A stretch of DNA of 40,070 nt from a virus. Both the position numbers and the translations under genes were made by a program. The notes below the pieces were generated by a model, which was given only the letters and a program-made list of their open reading frames with translations, had not been told where the DNA came from and made no database searches. Positions within the stretch are counted from its first letter, which is position 1. The number at the start of each line of letters is the position of its first letter. This document shows, in pieces, positions 14,510-21,412 of the stretch. The stretch spans positions 1-40,070 of IMG/VR virus record IMGVR_UViG_3300031711_000011. One strand, written 5' to 3'.

Positions 14510-15127
14510 GTGACGGACGATGGCAAACGACTGAGAGTCGTCGAACAGATCAAGGACGTTCTGGACAGCGCGAGGCCGGAAGATATTGCACCCGACGCCG
14601 GCGTCTCAATAAATGTGACGGGGAAAGGCGGCAACCGAATTGCCGGGCGGGATTTTTACGACCAAAGCGTCAGGGTCGAAAAGGTGACGCCGCCCGTCGT
14701 GATAGTGAAGACGGGCGAAGGCGTGCTTAATGCGGAAGAGAAGGCGGAGGTGCAGCGACTGGTGAATGAGGTCGTTGATGGCTCAGGCGCGAGGAGGAAG
14801 CGAAGGACCCACGCTTCTGTCTACGCTCAGCTAAAGAGATTCATGCATGTGAACTCTTATGCTGAGATTCTCCGATCAGATTTCTCAAAGGCGGTTGCCT
14901 ATCTGCGAAGAATGGGCGCGATAGACAATTCCCTTCCCTCCGCTCATAAGAGGAACCCTCATTGGCGGCAAAAACGGATCGCGGCCATCCATGCCCGCTG
15001 CAAAGAGCGGGGGTGGGAGGAGTGGAGAGTAACGCGCATGAAGGAAAAGTTCGGCCGCGGGTCGATGACCCAGATGCCGGATTCGGAAATCGAGGCGCTT
15101 TATCGGGCCGTGATGTCCAAAAAGTGA
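14510..15127 (+). CDS. ORF6C-like regulator/antirepressor-type protein, 205 aa
   Basis: GTG 14510 has a GGGGGAAG ribosome site. Residues 33-48 (SINVTGKGGNRIAGRD) match a short beta-turn motif that recurs in phage and defence-associated proteins. Residues about 75-135 (NAEEKAEVQRLVNEVV; YAQLKRFMHVNSYAEILRSD; FSKAVAYLRRMGAI) follow the ORF6C pattern found at the C-termini of phage antirepressors. A C-terminal helical, basic region ends in IEALYRAVMSKK. It follows the repressor by 35 bp on the same strand and is probably co-transcribed. It may modulate repressor activity; the pattern match is moderate. Confidence 0.65.
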   Translation: MTDDGKRLRVVEQIKDVLDSARPEDIAPDAGVSINVTGKGGNRIAGRDFYDQSVRVEKVTPPVVIVKTGEGVLNAEEKAEVQRLVNEVVDGSGARRKRRTHASVYAQLKRFMHVNSYAEILRSDFSKAVAYLRRMGAIDNSLPSAHKRNPHWRQKRIAAIHARCKERGWEEWRVTRMKEKFGRGSMTQMPDSEIEALYRAVMSKK

Positions 15128-15141
15128 GAAAGTGGGCGAGT

Positions 15142-15726
15142 ATGGCAGGCTTCTCATTCGATATTAGATGCGACTATGTTCGAGGGCCGCTCGCTGCTCG
15201 GATGACGCGCAATATCCTCGAATGGAACTCGATTGAGGACGTCGATGCCGTAGACGCGATCGTGGGTGGCGTGCTGGCGTTGGTGAACGCCGGGCAGACG
15301 GAAAGCGAATTCCTTAGATGGTGCGACAGTGTCGAATCTCCCTGGCAACTCGGGCGCCTGGATCGCAGTTCGCGGCAAATCATATTTGACAGCATTGCGT
15401 TCGAAGCCTCTTCCTTTGAGCGGTTGAATCAGATGCGCGAGCCCGACACGGCGGCCGCGCTGCCGCTGTGGCGTTATTGGATTGGCGCGGAGTACTGCGC
15501 GCCCCATGCTTGCTTGGACGGCTTTGTGGCGAGGCACGACGCACCGGTTTGGGAGTCGATCTACCCTCCAAATGGCTGGATGTGTGGATGCTCTGTGACT
15601 CCGATGCTGGAGTCAGACCTAAAGTGGGAGAGCAACCCTAAGTTTTCGGTCAGCAACGAGATTATGGAATTGTGCCTGTCCTGGTTGAATGAGTATCCGC
15701 AGCGAACCTATGATTTGCTGCGCTGA
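15142..15726 (+). CDS. Stand-alone MuF (SPP1 gp7) C-terminal-domain protein, 194 aa
   Basis: The start is ATG 15142; an in-frame GTG at 15124 that overlaps the previous stop (GTGA) is an alternative. Residues about 40-160 align with the C-terminal half of the phage's own head-morphogenesis protein at 23220-24047. Shared segments include LPLWRYWIG versus LPIWQYWTV, H-x3-LDGF, DAPVWESIYPPNGW versus DDPVWLKIYPPNGF, and CGCSVTPMLESDL versus CRCSVIPILESDL. The portal-interacting N-terminal half is absent. It sits in the repressor cassette, not with the head genes. It might interfere with head assembly of other phages or act as a toxin/effector; both are inference. A GC content below that of the neighbours hints at separate ancestry. 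Confidence 0.8.
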   Translation: MAGFSFDIRCDYVRGPLAARMTRNILEWNSIEDVDAVDAIVGGVLALVNAGQTESEFLRWCDSVESPWQLGRLDRSSRQIIFDSIAFEASSFERLNQMREPDTAAALPLWRYWIGAEYCAPHACLDGFVARHDAPVWESIYPPNGWMCGCSVTPMLESDLKWESNPKFSVSNEIMELCLSWLNEYPQRTYDLLR

Positions 15727-15731
15727 ACAGT

Positions 15732-15751
15732 CGGCATCCCCTAAAATGCCG
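15732..15751 (+). terminator. Possible weak terminator after regulatory cassette
   Basis: A 6-bp stem (CGGCAT 15732-15737, ATGCCG 15746-15751) with an 8-base loop is followed by CGTTT. It lies just after the MuF-like gene stop and could separate the lysogenic transcript from the lysis genes. The stem is short, so it is only tentative. The rest of 15727-15898 shows no confident promoter. Confidence 0.35.
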
Positions 15752-15874
15752 CGTTTGGTAACTGCAAACTCCGCCTCATCTCGCATCGTAATTGGCCTTT
15801 GAGCCGCTCACGCGCGGCGTCTCGGCAGCGCTCTTAGTCTGACTTCGTCCTCGCCTCCGGGGACGTTGGCGATC

Positions 15875-15900
15875 ACACATTCTTTGAAAGGAGAATGTGT
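15875..15900 (+). promoter_or_regulatory. Hairpin enclosing the endolysin ribosome site
   Basis: A perfect 9-bp inverted repeat (ACACATTCT 15875-15883, AGAATGTGT 15892-15900) has an 8-base loop holding most of the AAGGAG ribosome site. The GTG start at 15899 lies in the closing arm. When folded, the start codon is paired and the SD partly looped. This could delay or tune endolysin translation. Confidence 0.55.
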
Positions 15901-16549
15901 GGAGCGGCCAGAGCGCGCAGCCAGAAAGGGCGGTCCCGAGGCCGCCCGGTTGCGCATAAGCGGGTACCGCGGCGGAGCGGGGAAACCGCCGCGGAAGCCG
16001 CCGCGCCCGGAGCCGGGGAAGCGGAGGCTCAAGGTGAACGCGCTGCAGCGAACATTCCTGGACACGATTGCGCCGTGGGCGCAGGCCGCGCAGCGCAAGT
16101 GGGCTGTGCCGGCGAGCGTGACGATGGCGCAGGCGATTCTGGAGAGCAGCAACGAGAAGGGCTGGGGGCAGAGCGACCTGGCGCGCGAGTGCAACAACTT
16201 TTTCGGGATCAAGGCGGCGCACAGCGCGGCTCCGAACACCTACAAAACTTTTTCAACGCATGAGTACGTGGGCGGCGAGCTGGTGACGGTGCCGGCGGAG
16301 TTTGCGCGGTACGACTCGCCGGCGGAGAGCTTTGAGGCGCATGCGCGGCTGCTGGCGCGGGCGCGGCGGTACTGGCCGGCGATGCGTGTGCGGACCTCGC
16401 CCGAAGCCTTTGCCGAGGAGCTGCAGCTCTGCGGCTACAGCACCAACCCCAACTATGGGCGGAGCCTGGCGACGCTGATCCGGCTCTACGACCTGACGAA
16501 GTACGACGTGCGGCCGGATGGCCCGGCCGCGGTGCAGGAGGCGGCATGA
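15899..16549 (+). CDS. Endolysin, glucosaminidase (GH73/FlgJ-like), 216 aa
   Basis: The enzyme should cleave the glycan strands of peptidoglycan at lysis. The GH73-type domain covers about residues 47-200: MAQAILESSNEKGWG with E82 as probable catalytic acid, NNFFGIK at 99-105, YDSPAESFEAHARLL, and CGYSTNPNYGRSLATLI. The first 45 residues are basic and Pro-rich. GTG 15899 has AAGGAG five bases upstream. A second in-frame GTG at 16034 has GGAGG six bases upstream and would give a 171-aa domain-only form. There is no signal peptide, so release depends on the holin gene downstream. It overlaps the next gene by ATGA. Confidence 0.9.
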   Translation: MERPERAARKGGPEAARLRISGYRGGAGKPPRKPPRPEPGKRRLKVNALQRTFLDTIAPWAQAAQRKWAVPASVTMAQAILESSNEKGWGQSDLARECNNFFGIKAAHSAAPNTYKTFSTHEYVGGELVTVPAEFARYDSPAESFEAHARLLARARRYWPAMRVRTSPEAFAEELQLCGYSTNPNYGRSLATLIRLYDLTKYDVRPDGPAAVQEAA

Positions 16550-16746
16550 GTCTTTTTCATCGGAAACCAATGGTGGGCCGCAAGCTGACGTGCTCGCAAT
16601 GCGCGCACAGAACAGTGAAGGGCACGATGCGCGTGCTGCGCTCGGTGGTCTTCGTCTTTTGTCCGGACTGCTGGATCGATAAGCATGAGGCGTGCGAGGC
16701 GCAGATGTGTTCCGTGGCCGGGGTACGGCAAAAAGCGGCCGCTTGA
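16546..16746 (+). CDS. Small Cys-rich protein in lysis cassette, 66 aa
   Basis: ATG 16546 overlaps the endolysin stop. The protein has TCSQCAHR near residue 20 and FCPDCWID near residue 40, a two-CxxC zinc-ribbon layout, with a beta-like VLRSVVFVF between them. No membrane segment is present. Its role in lysis or late regulation is unknown. Confidence 0.65.
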   Translation: MSLFHRKPMVGRKLTCSQCAHRTVKGTMRVLRSVVFVFCPDCWIDKHEACEAQMCSVAGVRQKAAA

Positions 16747-16768
16747 GCGCGGCGAGAGGAGAACGGCA

Positions 16769-17254
16769 ATGGCAATCTTCGACAGTTTTGTGAAGCCCGT
16801 GCTGGACAGCGTTACCACAATGATCGGGCAGTTCCACATGAGCCCGGAAGAGAAGGCGCAGGCAACGCAGGCGATCAGCGACGCGGCCGAGAAGGCGAAG
16901 GCCGCGGCCGACGATTACGAAGTGCAGCTCAACGCCATTGCCGGCCAGAATATCCGCGCCGACGCGCAGAATGGCGACAAGTACACGTCGCGGGCCAGGC
17001 CGAGCTTTATGTACGTAATCATCGCGGTGTTCGCGTTCAACTACATCGGCATCCCGCTGGCGGAGATCTTCGGCTCAAAGGTGCAGCCGATTGAGCTGCC
17101 GGGGGATCTGCTGACGCTGTTCGGGGTGTGCGTGACGGGCTACGTGTTTGCGCGGACGGCGGAGAAGGTGACGGCACTGCCTGGCGACAGCCAGATCAAG
17201 CTGCCGTTCGGGCTGGGATCGATTGGCAACAACGCGCCGGGGGCGCAGAAGTAA
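16769..17254 (+). CDS. Holin (3TM/GTA-release type), 161 aa
   Basis: The holin forms membrane lesions that release the endolysin. ATG 16769 follows a GAGAGGAGA ribosome site. The N-terminal half is an amphipathic helical region (PEEKAQATQAISDAAEKAKA). Then comes the family signature DKYTSRARPSFMYV, followed by hydrophobic segments at about 78-98 and 112-130 (DLLTLFGVCVTGYVFA). This order fits the 3TM holin family also seen in gene-transfer agents. The short tail is soluble. Confidence 0.85.
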   Translation: MAIFDSFVKPVLDSVTTMIGQFHMSPEEKAQATQAISDAAEKAKAAADDYEVQLNAIAGQNIRADAQNGDKYTSRARPSFMYVIIAVFAFNYIGIPLAEIFGSKVQPIELPGDLLTLFGVCVTGYVFARTAEKVTALPGDSQIKLPFGLGSIGNNAPGAQK

Positions 17255-17264
17255 GGGAGGACAT

Positions 17265-18164
17265 ATGCTGGCGCATGTTCTGACTTTTGTGATCGGCATC
17301 ATTTGTGGCTTTGCCATTTTTTGCCTGGGCATGGTCTACGGCCGCCGGCGGTGGGCTGACGCGCTGACCAAGGAACAGCAGATCACCACAGCTCTGCGAA
17401 CCGAGGTGGCCAGGCTGCGCACCGATCGCGACGATGCGAGGGCGACGATTACCCAGATCAAGGGCGCGGCGGCCGAGGCGAAGCTCGACATCAAGAAGGT
17501 GTTTCCATTCCTGACGCTGATTTGCGCGCTGGGTCTGGGACTGCTGGACGCGGCCATGACCCTTGCGAGTTGTGGCGGCAATTATGCGTATGCGCAGGCG
17601 AACACAATCACGGTGCAAGCGCCGATTTCGCCGGGGATTATCCTGCCCGCGCCGGGCGTGTACTACTCGCCGGGCACCGATCTCGAAGCGCTGGATGCGC
17701 AGGTGATTGAAGTGGCGCAGCCGGGCACGAACATTGCCTTTGCGGCGTACACGCTGACCGACGAAAAGGTTGTGGACGCGCTGGCGGATCGCGCGGCGCA
17801 CGGCGTGACGGTGCGGATCTACCTGGACCGGGGCGAGCTGCAGGCGGAGTGCCGGGCGGACGCGACCTGCGCGCGGATCCCGCTACACAAACTGATTGGG
17901 GCGCCGGGCGTCGAGATCCGGGTGAAGCGATCGAAGGTGCTAATGCACTTGAAGGCGTACGAGGTTGAGGTGAACCGGCCGGAGGATTTCGACGCGTTTT
18001 ACGTCCGCGACGGCTCGGCCAATTTCAGCGAGGCGGGAGAGCGGCGCCAGGACAACAGCCTGGCGCTCGCCACCGACCCCAAAACCGGGGCCGCTTTCGG
18101 CCTGAAATTCCGGGCGATGTGGGCTCGGCCGGACAACCTGACGGTGGCCGAGGCGTTGCGGTAG
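17265..18164 (+). CDS. Membrane-anchored coiled-coil/PLD-like protein of lysis cassette, 299 aa
   Basis: ATG 17265 has GGGAGG upstream. Residues 1-24 are a membrane anchor (LTFVIGIICGFAIFCLGMVY). Residues 28-70 are a charged coiled coil, as in Rz-type spanins, and 80-103 form a second hydrophobic segment. The remainder is a phospholipase D/nuclease-like domain: SPGTDLEALDAQVIEVAQPG, RIYLDRGE, and an HKD-type motif with HLK (H228, K230), DAFYVRDGSANFSEAG and a following QDNSLAL. The aspartate of HxKx4D is not in the usual place, so activity is uncertain. It may attack membrane lipid or DNA, or bridge the membranes, during lysis. Confidence 0.8.
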   Translation: MLAHVLTFVIGIICGFAIFCLGMVYGRRRWADALTKEQQITTALRTEVARLRTDRDDARATITQIKGAAAEAKLDIKKVFPFLTLICALGLGLLDAAMTLASCGGNYAYAQANTITVQAPISPGIILPAPGVYYSPGTDLEALDAQVIEVAQPGTNIAFAAYTLTDEKVVDALADRAAHGVTVRIYLDRGELQAECRADATCARIPLHKLIGAPGVEIRVKRSKVLMHLKAYEVEVNRPEDFDAFYVRDGSANFSEAGERRQDNSLALATDPKTGAAFGLKFRAMWARPDNLTVAEALR

Positions 18165-18375
18165 GGCTCAAAAACCCGAAATGCCCGTTGCCGGGCCTTG
18201 AAGGGGGGTAGGTGCATTCCGGGGTACTGGGGTACGCACCGGCGTTTCTGTACCGCGGTACGGCATTTTTACGTGCGATCTGGAGGGGGATTTGGCAGTT
18301 GGGGAGATGGTTTAGGCAATTTTGGGGTCTGGAGGGTGTTTTGGACGAAGTGATGGCGGTTTTGGGGGAGGGCGG
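18165..18375 (+). other. G/T-rich intergenic region with a 12-bp palindrome
   Basis: This is the longest gap between late genes. It contains a tandem GGGGTAC pair, a perfect palindrome GTACCGCGGTAC at 18250-18261, and then many TTTTGGGG-like runs up to the ribosome site of the next gene. The G-runs on the plus strand could form a G-quadruplex. It may separate the lysis transcript from the morphogenesis transcript. No sure promoter is seen. Confidence 0.5.
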
Positions 18376-18903
18376 ATGGCAGGGTTAGGGTTTGCTGGGG
18401 CGGCCAAGCCGATGGAGATCCAGGCGCGGTTCCGGGCGGGGTGGGTCCAGTACGCCGCGGTGACCCTTGGCGGGGCCGGCGGCATCGCCGTGGTCCTGGC
18501 CGTTTTCAACCTTCTTCAGAAGCAGCCGGCGGACGGTTTCAAGCTGCTCGTCGCGTGGGGCCCGTACCCGTTCATTATTCTGGTCGGCCTGGCCATCGTG
18601 GGCAAGTTTCTCTCCCGGCTGAGCGATTCGCTGCAAACCACGTTCAGCGCGGTGGTGGAGAGCAGCCAGCAAAGCGCCTCAGCGCATACGGAGACGGCGA
18701 AGGCTGTGACCACGCTGGCCGACGCCACCACGCGGCTGGCGGAGCAGGGCGGCCACTCGGCGGACGAAGTGCGGCGCCTGGCGATTTTCGCGGCACAGGA
18801 ATTCCCGTCAGTCTACGAACGGTTTGACAGAACGGACGCGGCGCTGGGGAAGCTGACCGGCGCGGTGACTCAACTGCTAGAGCGAGGGCGCGATGGTAAC
18901 TGA
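18376..18903 (+). CDS. Two-TM membrane protein with C-terminal coiled coil, 175 aa
   Basis: ATG 18376 follows GGGGGAGGGCGG; the open frame extends upstream only through G-rich intergenic sequence. Hydrophobic segments lie at about residues 24-48 (VTLGGAGGIAVVLAVFNLL) and 63-82 (YPFIILVGLAIVGKFL). A long Ala/Thr/Ser-rich coiled-coil region follows (SAHTETAKAVTTLADATTRL) and a soluble tail. It overlaps the winged-helix gene by 11 bases. It could be a spanin-like or holin-related protein; no family is certain. Confidence 0.7.
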   Translation: MAGLGFAGAAKPMEIQARFRAGWVQYAAVTLGGAGGIAVVLAVFNLLQKQPADGFKLLVAWGPYPFIILVGLAIVGKFLSRLSDSLQTTFSAVVESSQQSASAHTETAKAVTTLADATTRLAEQGGHSADEVRRLAIFAAQEFPSVYERFDRTDAALGKLTGAVTQLLERGRDGN

Positions 18904-19213
18904 ACTGGAACTTCGGCAGATGAAACGCCGGCGCGGCAACATGCTGAAGCTGATCCGGCAGGGGCATGAGAACCAACTGGACCGGATGAACGACTCGGCG
19001 CTGCTGGGGCTGATGCAGGACATCGGCTCGCACATGAGCCCGCACCAGGTGATGACCATGCTGCAGGACCTGCAGGAGCTGGGCTACGTGAAGTTCGACC
19101 AGCACTTCGACGCGGAGAAGGAGCGTTACGTCGCGGAGCGCATCATGCTGACTTCGCTGGGGACGGCTGTCGCCATCCGGCGGCACGACAACGACAACGT
19201 TCTTTTCAGTTAG
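18893..19213 (+). CDS. Winged-helix phage protein (Mu gp26 position), 106 aa
   Basis: ATG 18893 overlaps the preceding gene. The protein starts with a basic helix (LELRQMKRRRGNMLKLIRQG). It then has a winged-helix pattern (DSALLGLMQDIGSHMSPHQV; MLQDLQELGYVKFDQHF; YVAERIMLTSLGTAVAIR). Proteins of this size and fold commonly precede the small terminase in Mu-type phages. A role in terminase assembly or DNA recognition is likely but not proven. Confidence 0.75.
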   Translation: MVTELELRQMKRRRGNMLKLIRQGHENQLDRMNDSALLGLMQDIGSHMSPHQVMTMLQDLQELGYVKFDQHFDAEKERYVAERIMLTSLGTAVAIRRHDNDNVLFS

Positions 19214-19220
19214 GCGGGTC

Positions 19221-19934
19221 ATGAACAAGCGCAAGGCAGTCACGGCCGCGAAACGGCGTCCCAGGACGGGCGAGAAGCGGCGCACCAACCAGCCGCTGAA
19301 GATTGACCGGCTGCCGGTGCAGGCCAGGACTGCGATCAAGGACCTGCGCGATGCGGGAAGCACCTGGCAGGAGATCGAGGAGTTGTCGACGCTGCGGCCG
19401 GACGAAGGCGGCTTTGTGGATTGGAGCAAGCTGGACGCGAAGACGCGCCGGCTGTTCCCTGGAAATCGCGTGCCTCTGGAAACTCTGCGCCGCTGGTTCG
19501 ACATCAGGGTGAGCCAGGTGGTGGCGGACCTGGCCGCGCGCTCAGTACAGGCGCGGGAGATTGCCGAGGCCTTCGCCAAGTCCGTTGTTAAGGGTGAAGA
19601 CGAGGCGGTGCTGAACGCGGCGCGAGATCTGATTTTGGGCTTTGTGGGTGAAGACGCGACGGCGAAGGGGCGGCTGGCCGCGGCGAGCAAACTGATTGCA
19701 CTGGCCGAAATGCAGCAGGGGCGGCGCGCCAACGACATCAAGGAGCGGAAGGTGGCCACCGACGAGCGCAAGCTGAAGCTGCTGGAAGCGCGCGAGGCGC
19801 TGATGCGGCGCAAGCTGGAGGCCGAAGCGGAGAAGGCCACGAAGAAACTGAAGCGCGGCAACCTGAAGCCCGAGGACCTGGCGGACCTGGTGCAGCGCAC
19901 CTTTGGCATTGCACCGGGGGCCGCGCATGCCTAA
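19221..19934 (+). CDS. Small terminase subunit (DUF3486/Mu gp27-like), 237 aa
   Basis: It recognises phage DNA and recruits the large subunit for packaging. The N-terminus is basic (KRRPRTGEKRRTNQPLKIDR). Next is the family's HTH region, about residues 28-95: LPVQARTAIKDLRDAGSTWQ, EIEELS, and LETLRRWFDIR. Residues 100-215 are helical with a long coiled coil (DERKLKLLEAREALMRRKLE). The C-terminus has KPEDLADLVQRTFGI. The length is as usual for the family, and the gene directly precedes the large terminase with an 8-base overlap. Confidence 0.9.
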   Translation: MNKRKAVTAAKRRPRTGEKRRTNQPLKIDRLPVQARTAIKDLRDAGSTWQEIEELSTLRPDEGGFVDWSKLDAKTRRLFPGNRVPLETLRRWFDIRVSQVVADLAARSVQAREIAEAFAKSVVKGEDEAVLNAARDLILGFVGEDATAKGRLAAASKLIALAEMQQGRRANDIKERKVATDERKLKLLEAREALMRRKLEAEAEKATKKLKRGNLKPEDLADLVQRTFGIAPGAAHA

Positions 19935-21411
19935 AGCTACAAACGTTACAAATGTTACAAAGCTGGCGCCTGCTCTGCCCCTGCGCCGGTACCAGACGCG
20001 CTGGGTGCAGGATCACTCGCGCTTCAAAATTGCGGTCAAGTCAGCGCGCATCGGCTTTACCTTCGGCACCATGCTGGAGGCGGTGCTCGATTGCGTTGAG
20101 ACACCGAAGACCACCTGGACCGTGCTCTCCGCCTCGAAAGCGCAGTCAGTGGAAGCGATTGAGACCGGCAACCGCCAGGTGGAGTTTCTGGAAGGGACGG
20201 CCGAGCTTTTCCAGAATGAGGACTGGTACGACGAGCTGGGGCGGATCGAAGGCATCCAGCAGCGCATCACGTTCCCCAACGGCGCGCGCATTATCGCGCT
20301 GCCCGCCAATCCCCGCACCGCGCGCGGTTATCCCGGCAACGCCATCCTGGATGAGTTTGCGCACCACGAAGAGAGCTACGCCATCTGGGCGGCCATCACG
20401 CGCCAGGTGGCGCTGGGGCACAAGGTTCGCGTACTCTCCACGCCGAACGGCGAGCAGGGCAAGTTCTACGACCTGTGCAAGGAACTGGGCCTCACAGACG
20501 GTGTTGAGCCTGAGTTCAACTTCCAAATGGTGAAGGGCTGGAGTGTCCACTGGATCGATGTCAACATGGCGATCGCGGACGGCTGCCCCATCAACATGCA
20601 GGAGATGCGGGACCTGATCAAAGACGATGACATCGTCAACCAGGAGTTCTACTGCGCGTTCCTGAAGTCCGGTGGCGCGTGGATCCCGCTGGAACTGATC
20701 CAGCGCGCGGAGAATGACGGGGCCACGGTGGACTGGCCGGGCGGCTACGTCGCGAGCAATCCGCTCTTCGGCGGCATCGACGTGGGCCGCACGTCGAACC
20801 GCACCACATTCTGGCTGAAAGAAAAAGTGGGTGACGTGCTGGTGACGCGTGTGGCCATGGCTCTGCACAACATGCCGTTCCCCGAGCAGGCGCGCAAGCT
20901 GGCGCCGCTGGTGAAGCTGACCCGCGTGACGGCGATCGACTCCACCGGCATGGGCATCGGGCTCTTCGACGATCTGAACGAGCTGGCGCCGGGGCATGTG
21001 ATGGGCGTGAACTTCGCGGGCTCGAGCCGGGCGCGCGACGAGCAGAAGAAGAAGCATCCCGCGCTCTCTTCAGTGGCGGACGGCGCGGTGCGCCTGAAGG
21101 TCGACATCGCCATGAAGCTCAAAAAGAGTTTTGAGGAAGGCCGCGAGCGGATCCCGTACTCGCTGGACATCCGCACGGAGCTGCAGGCGGTGAAGCGCAC
21201 TGCCACGGCCACCGGCGTCACTTTCGACGCGCCGCAGATCGCGATCGAGACCGGCGTTGCCGGCGGCAAGAAGCAGAAGGCATACGCGCACGCCGATCAC
21301 TTCTGGGGCTGCGGCCTGGCCACCTACGCCGCGAACGCCAACGTGATCACGCTTGAAATCAGCCAGAATCCGGCGAGCGCCGGGATCTCTTCGCAAATTG
21401 GAGGATATTGA
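19927..21411 (+). CDS. Large terminase subunit (Mu gp28-like), 494 aa
   Basis: This is the packaging motor and headful nuclease. ATG 19927 lies within the end of the small-subunit gene. The ATPase domain has a deviant Walker A KSARIGFTFG at 38-47, a TWTVLSAS strand, and Walker B AILDEFA (D142, E143), followed by the LSTPNG coupling motif. The RNase-H-type nuclease has acidic residues at D285 (GGIDVGR), D338 (TAIDSTGMG) and D457 (YAHADHFWG). Length and motif order match the gp28 family. Confidence 0.95.
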   Translation: MPKATNVTNVTKLAPALPLRRYQTRWVQDHSRFKIAVKSARIGFTFGTMLEAVLDCVETPKTTWTVLSASKAQSVEAIETGNRQVEFLEGTAELFQNEDWYDELGRIEGIQQRITFPNGARIIALPANPRTARGYPGNAILDEFAHHEESYAIWAAITRQVALGHKVRVLSTPNGEQGKFYDLCKELGLTDGVEPEFNFQMVKGWSVHWIDVNMAIADGCPINMQEMRDLIKDDDIVNQEFYCAFLKSGGAWIPLELIQRAENDGATVDWPGGYVASNPLFGGIDVGRTSNRTTFWLKEKVGDVLVTRVAMALHNMPFPEQARKLAPLVKLTRVTAIDSTGMGIGLFDDLNELAPGHVMGVNFAGSSRARDEQKKKHPALSSVADGAVRLKVDIAMKLKKSFEEGRERIPYSLDIRTELQAVKRTATATGVTFDAPQIAIETGVAGGKKQKAYAHADHFWGCGLATYAANANVITLEISQNPASAGISSQIGGY

Positions 21412-21412
21412 G

